DNA of 64,000 nucleotides from JANXUC01 sp964619065 (GTDB lineage: Bacteria; Acidobacteriota; Terriglobia; Terriglobales; Acidobacteriaceae), in assembly GCA_964619065.1 (NCBI GenBank), contig CAZUCC010000014.1, positions 14,645 through 78,644 of the forward strand. Direction: 5' to 3'. The notes below the pieces were generated by a model that worked only from the letters and a program-made list of their open reading frames with translations, was not told where the DNA came from and did not search any database. Within the stretch, counting starts at the first letter, position 1. The number at the start of each line of letters is the position of its first letter. This document shows, one piece after another, positions 61,134 to 64,000 of this stretch. Made by a program: the position numbers and the translations under genes.

Positions 61134-61438
61134 TGCTCGTACCTCTCTCCTATTATCTGGTGTTGAGCGCTTTCTTGTTCGCCTGTGGAGTGCTGGGCTT
61201 TCTGCTCAAGCGGAACATCATCACGATTTTCATGTCAATTGAGTTGATGCTCAACGCGGTGAATCTCTCGTTCGTGGCATTCGCGTCGCAGTGGGGCAAG
61301 CTAAGCGGTCAAATTTTCGTCTTTTTCGTCATGGTGGTTGCGGCCGCGGAAGCAGCCGTGGGGTTGGCCATCATTATTTCCGTCTACCGTACGCGTGACA
61401 CTTTGAACGTGGACCGGGTGAATCTGCTGAAATTATGA
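61133..61438 (+). CDS. nuoK: NADH-quinone oxidoreductase subunit K
   Basis: A 101-residue subunit with three transmembrane helices; LKRNIITIFMSIELMLNAVN carries the conserved Glu for proton translocation, as does VMVVAAAEAAVGLAI. ATG 61133 has AAAGGAG 5 bp upstream; an in-frame TTG one codon earlier is less likely. It overlaps the nuoL start (ATGA). Confidence 0.94.
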   Translation: MLVPLSYYLVLSAFLFACGVLGFLLKRNIITIFMSIELMLNAVNLSFVAFASQWGKLSGQIFVFFVMVVAAAEAAVGLAIIISVYRTRDTLNVDRVNLLKL

Positions 61439-63417
61439 ACCCGAATTTATATCTTTGGCTGATTCCCTTGCTGCCCCTGATGGGCGCGGCCATGAATGGA
61501 TTTTTTGGGCGAAGTTTCTCAAAGAAGACCATAGCGGGTGTAGCTTTGCTGTTTTCCGGAGCCGCTTTTGCTCTCGCTTTGCGGGTGCTGGCGAGCCTCT
61601 CCTCCCTTACGTTCCCCTATGTGGAGCCTGGGATTTCCTGGATTCGTTCCGGCGACTTTCACGTGAACTTTGCGTTCTACCTCGATCAGCTTTCGCTGCT
61701 CATGCTGATGGTGGTCACAGGCGTCGGTTTTCTGATCCATATTTATTCCGTCGGCTACATGTGGGACGACGATGGCTTCTACCGCTTCTTCTCCTACCTG
61801 AATCTGTTCATGTTTTTCATGCTGATGCTGATCCTGGCCAACAACTACCTGGTCATGTTCATCGGCTGGGAAGGCGTGGGTCTGGCGTCGTATCTGCTAA
61901 TCGGCTTCTTTTTCCTCAAAGATTCGGCCGCAGCAGCCGGGAAGAAAGCGTTCATCACCAACCGTATTGGCGACTTCGGTTTCTTGATTGCTCTGTTCCT
62001 GATGATCCAGCATTTTGGATCGCTGGATTACCAGAAAGTGTTTGCTAGCGTCTCTGCTCTTCCTGCCGAGACTGTAACGACGGGCCTGCTGACTGCGATC
62101 GGCATTCTGCTGATGGTCGGGGCAGCAGGAAAATCCGCCCAACTTCCGCTCTACGTTTGGCTGCCGGATGCCATGGAAGGCCCCACTCCGGTCTCCGCTT
62201 TGATTCACGCTGCCACCATGGTAACGGCCGGCGTGTATATGGTGGCACGCTCGCACGCGATCTTCGATAAGGCTCCAACGGCGCTCCTCGTGGTCGCCAT
62301 CGTCGGCACCCTCACGGCGCTTTTTGCGGCCACCATTGGCATCGCGCAGACCGATATCAAGAAAGTTCTCGCCTACTCCACAGTTTCGCAACTCGGCTAC
62401 ATGTTTATGGCGTGCGGAGTTGCCGCGTATTCCGCTGGAGTCTTCCATCTGATGACCCACGCCTTTTTCAAGGGACTGCTCTTCCTCGCCTCCGGCTCGG
62501 TGATCCATGCGCTGAGCGGCGAGCAGGACATGCGCCAGATGGGCGGCTTGCGCACGAAAATTCCGTGGACGTTCTGGACCATGTTTGCGGGAACCGTGGC
62601 AATTGCGGGTATTCCGCCGTTTGCAGGCTTCTGGAGCAAGGACGAAATTCTGTGGCGTGCCTACTCGCAGGGACCGAGCAAGATCATTTGGGCCCTCGGC
62701 CTACTAACGGCATTCATTACGTCGTTCTATATGTTCCGGCTTTTATTCATGACGTTCTTTGGGGAGTATCGCGGGAAGCTGGAATCCGGCGGCCATGGGC
62801 ATGATTCTCACGGACATGATTCGGGCCACGGACATAGCGGCATTCACGAAAGCCCATGGCTTATGCTCGGACCGCTCGTGATTCTTGCGCTTCTTTCCGT
62901 TGGCGGCGGTTTCATTGACGCGCCGAAGTTTTTAGCTCCGGTGTTCCAGACGGAAGCCACTCTTTCCGAATCGGAAGCGCATTCCTCAGCAACGGCCATA
63001 GCGGAAGAAGCTGCCGAAAAGGGCGCTGAACGAGAACTCCAGTTCATCTCCGTCGGCGTAGCAGTCCTCGGAGCCTTGCTGGCCTGGTTCCTCTATCTGA
63101 AGTCTCCTCATCTCCCCGGACAAATCGCGGACGGCCTCGGGACCCTCTATCGCACCGTTTCGAATAAATACTATGTGGACGAATTCTACAATTGGGCACT
63201 CATCGCTCCGCTGATCGCTATGTCACGGAGTTGGCTGTGGAAAGGTGTGGATCAAGGTTTTATCGACACCGTGATTAACGACAGTGCGGAAGCTACGAGC
63301 GATACTGGTGGTGCGCTTCGCCGTATGCAGTCTGGAAACTTGCGCTCCTATGCCGCGTGGCTGACGGCGGGAGCAGCCGTGGTCGTGGTCTACATGGTTT
63401 GGCTGGGGGTGCACTGA
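61435..63417 (+). CDS. nuoL: NADH-quinone oxidoreductase subunit L
   Basis: A 660-residue antiporter-like subunit with about 16 transmembrane helices. Proton-channel signatures: GWEGVGLASYLLIGFFFLKD, AAGKSAQLPLYVWLPDAMEG followed by PTPVSALIHAATMVTAGVYM, and MTHAFFKGLLFLASGSVIH. Between about residues 455 and 472 there is a histidine-rich loop (GGHGHDSHGHDSGHGHSGIH). Length is slightly above the usual 610. Confidence 0.95.
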   Translation: MNPNLYLWLIPLLPLMGAAMNGFFGRSFSKKTIAGVALLFSGAAFALALRVLASLSSLTFPYVEPGISWIRSGDFHVNFAFYLDQLSLLMLMVVTGVGFLIHIYSVGYMWDDDGFYRFFSYLNLFMFFMLMLILANNYLVMFIGWEGVGLASYLLIGFFFLKDSAAAAGKKAFITNRIGDFGFLIALFLMIQHFGSLDYQKVFASVSALPAETVTTGLLTAIGILLMVGAAGKSAQLPLYVWLPDAMEGPTPVSALIHAATMVTAGVYMVARSHAIFDKAPTALLVVAIVGTLTALFAATIGIAQTDIKKVLAYSTVSQLGYMFMACGVAAYSAGVFHLMTHAFFKGLLFLASGSVIHALSGEQDMRQMGGLRTKIPWTFWTMFAGTVAIAGIPPFAGFWSKDEILWRAYSQGPSKIIWALGLLTAFITSFYMFRLLFMTFFGEYRGKLESGGHGHDSHGHDSGHGHSGIHESPWLMLGPLVILALLSVGGGFIDAPKFLAPVFQTEATLSESEAHSSATAIAEEAAEKGAERELQFISVGVAVLGALLAWFLYLKSPHLPGQIADGLGTLYRTVSNKYYVDEFYNWALIAPLIAMSRSWLWKGVDQGFIDTVINDSAEATSDTGGALRRMQSGNLRSYAAWLTAGAAVVVVYMVWLGVH

Positions 63418-63419
63418 TC

Positions 63420-64000
63420 ATGACGAGCCTGCATCCTGTCATTCTCATTCTTGTGACAGCCGTACCGCTGCTGGGAGCGCTGCTGCTGATGGCGTTCCCG
63501 AACCGCGACCGCGATATCCGTTGGTTCGCGCTGATTGTTACGCTGGTGGAATTCGTCCTCTCGCTCCACCTGCCCGTATATTTCCGCGCGGAAAAGGCTG
63601 GTATCTTCCAGTATGAAATCAAGAGCATCTGGATTGCGCACCCCAACATTCACTTTCACCTGGGAGTGGATGGGATTTCGCTCTGGCTAGTCTTGCTGAC
63701 CACGTTCCTCACGCCGCTGTGCGTGCTGATCTCGTGGAACTCGATTCACGACCGGGTCAAGGAATTCTTCATTCTGTTGCTGATTCTCGAGACCGCCATG
63801 ATTGGCGTGTTTGTCTCACTGGACATGTTCCTGTTCTACGTCTTCTGGGAAGCGACGCTGATTCCAATGGCCTTGCTGATCGGTATTTACGGGCACGAGC
63901 GCCGTATCTATGCGGCTGTGAAATTTTTCCTGTTCACCATGGTGGCTTCGGTCTTCATGTTGGCAGCCATCATTTGGCTCTATGCCAAGACCGGAAGCTT
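63420..64000 (+). CDS. nuoM: NADH-quinone oxidoreductase subunit M (partial, runs off the window)
   Basis: The first 193 codons of an antiporter-like subunit: MTSLHPVILILVTAVPLLGA, FHLGVDGISLWLVLLTTFLT and LFYVFWEATLIPMALLIGIY followed by GHERRIYAAVKFFLFTMVAS are typical NuoM. It starts 2 bp after the nuoL stop. The gene is cut by the window end. Confidence 0.92.
   Translation, partial: MTSLHPVILILVTAVPLLGALLLMAFPNRDRDIRWFALIVTLVEFVLSLHLPVYFRAEKAGIFQYEIKSIWIAHPNIHFHLGVDGISLWLVLLTTFLTPLCVLISWNSIHDRVKEFFILLLILETAMIGVFVSLDMFLFYVFWEATLIPMALLIGIYGHERRIYAAVKFFLFTMVASVFMLAAIIWLYAKTGS

Overview
The window looks like a chromosomal contig of an acidobacterium, probably class Terriglobia. This is inferred from the gene repertoire, not from a search: sdhCAB with a b558-type membrane anchor, a nuo operon with an unusual gene set, a PEP-CTERM protein, PilZ proteins, several small secreted proteins of unknown function, and many GTG/TTG starts. 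A run of 10 N at 11498-11507 inside sdhA shows that it is a scaffolded draft assembly. There is no rRNA, CRISPR array, prophage or transposase gene. One tRNA (Arg, anticodon ACG) is present.

Layout: 1-7.4 kb holds a LolA-like protein, glnE (nitrogen control), icd and mdh (TCA cycle) and an exported cytochrome P460-like protein. 7.5-13.6 kb, mostly minus strand, holds two cyclophilins, a DUF5715/M15-like exported protein and sdhCAB. 13.9-19.1 kb holds rdgB, a PilZ protein with a degenerate receiver, a PEP-CTERM protein, a secreted protein of unknown function and tRNA-Arg. 19.3-24.4 kb holds an apparently orphan sigma-54 promoter, a CopA-like P-type ATPase with YHS and Cys-rich N-terminal domains, a DUF4034-like protein and a TlpA-like thioredoxin. 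24.4-28.7 kb holds a glycosyltransferase, two tandem PTPS-type pterin synthases with folE, a rhomboid protease and truB. 29.1-36.5 kb holds a vanadium haloperoxidase relative, a bifunctional-nuclease family protein, miaB, a lipoprotein, pdxT and ubiD. 36.6-42 kb holds fabF and a compact chromate-type operon chrB-pepE-ocd-chrA. 42-49.5 kb is a series of small secreted or envelope proteins (DinB-like, triple-repeat, YtxH, DUF3395-like, BON, SYLF, DUF4239) around acsA. 49.6-53 kb holds ribBA, a MerR regulator and a ThiS-like protein with a C-terminal tail. 53.2-64 kb is the nuo operon A-C-D-E-F-G-H-J-K-L-M, which runs off the end.

Central metabolism is well represented: icd, mdh and sdhCAB feed electrons, complex I (nuo) oxidises NADH, and acsA activates acetate. 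Accessory material is limited to metal or chromate modules and a 164-bp MITE-like repeat present twice (3959-4122 and 13642-13805).

The observations most worth following are: the MITE-like pair with terminal inverted repeats; the chrB-pepE-ocd-chrA operon with a 16-bp palindrome over its promoter and a possible 18-codon leader ORF before chrA; five DnaA-box-like sequences spaced exactly 15 bp apart at 52155-52223; the ThiS-like protein with a tail after its GGG; the RibBA whose GTP cyclohydrolase II half lacks signature motifs; the missing nuoB and nuoI; the paired PTPS-I-like genes; and the altered vanadate-binding residues of the haloperoxidase relative.
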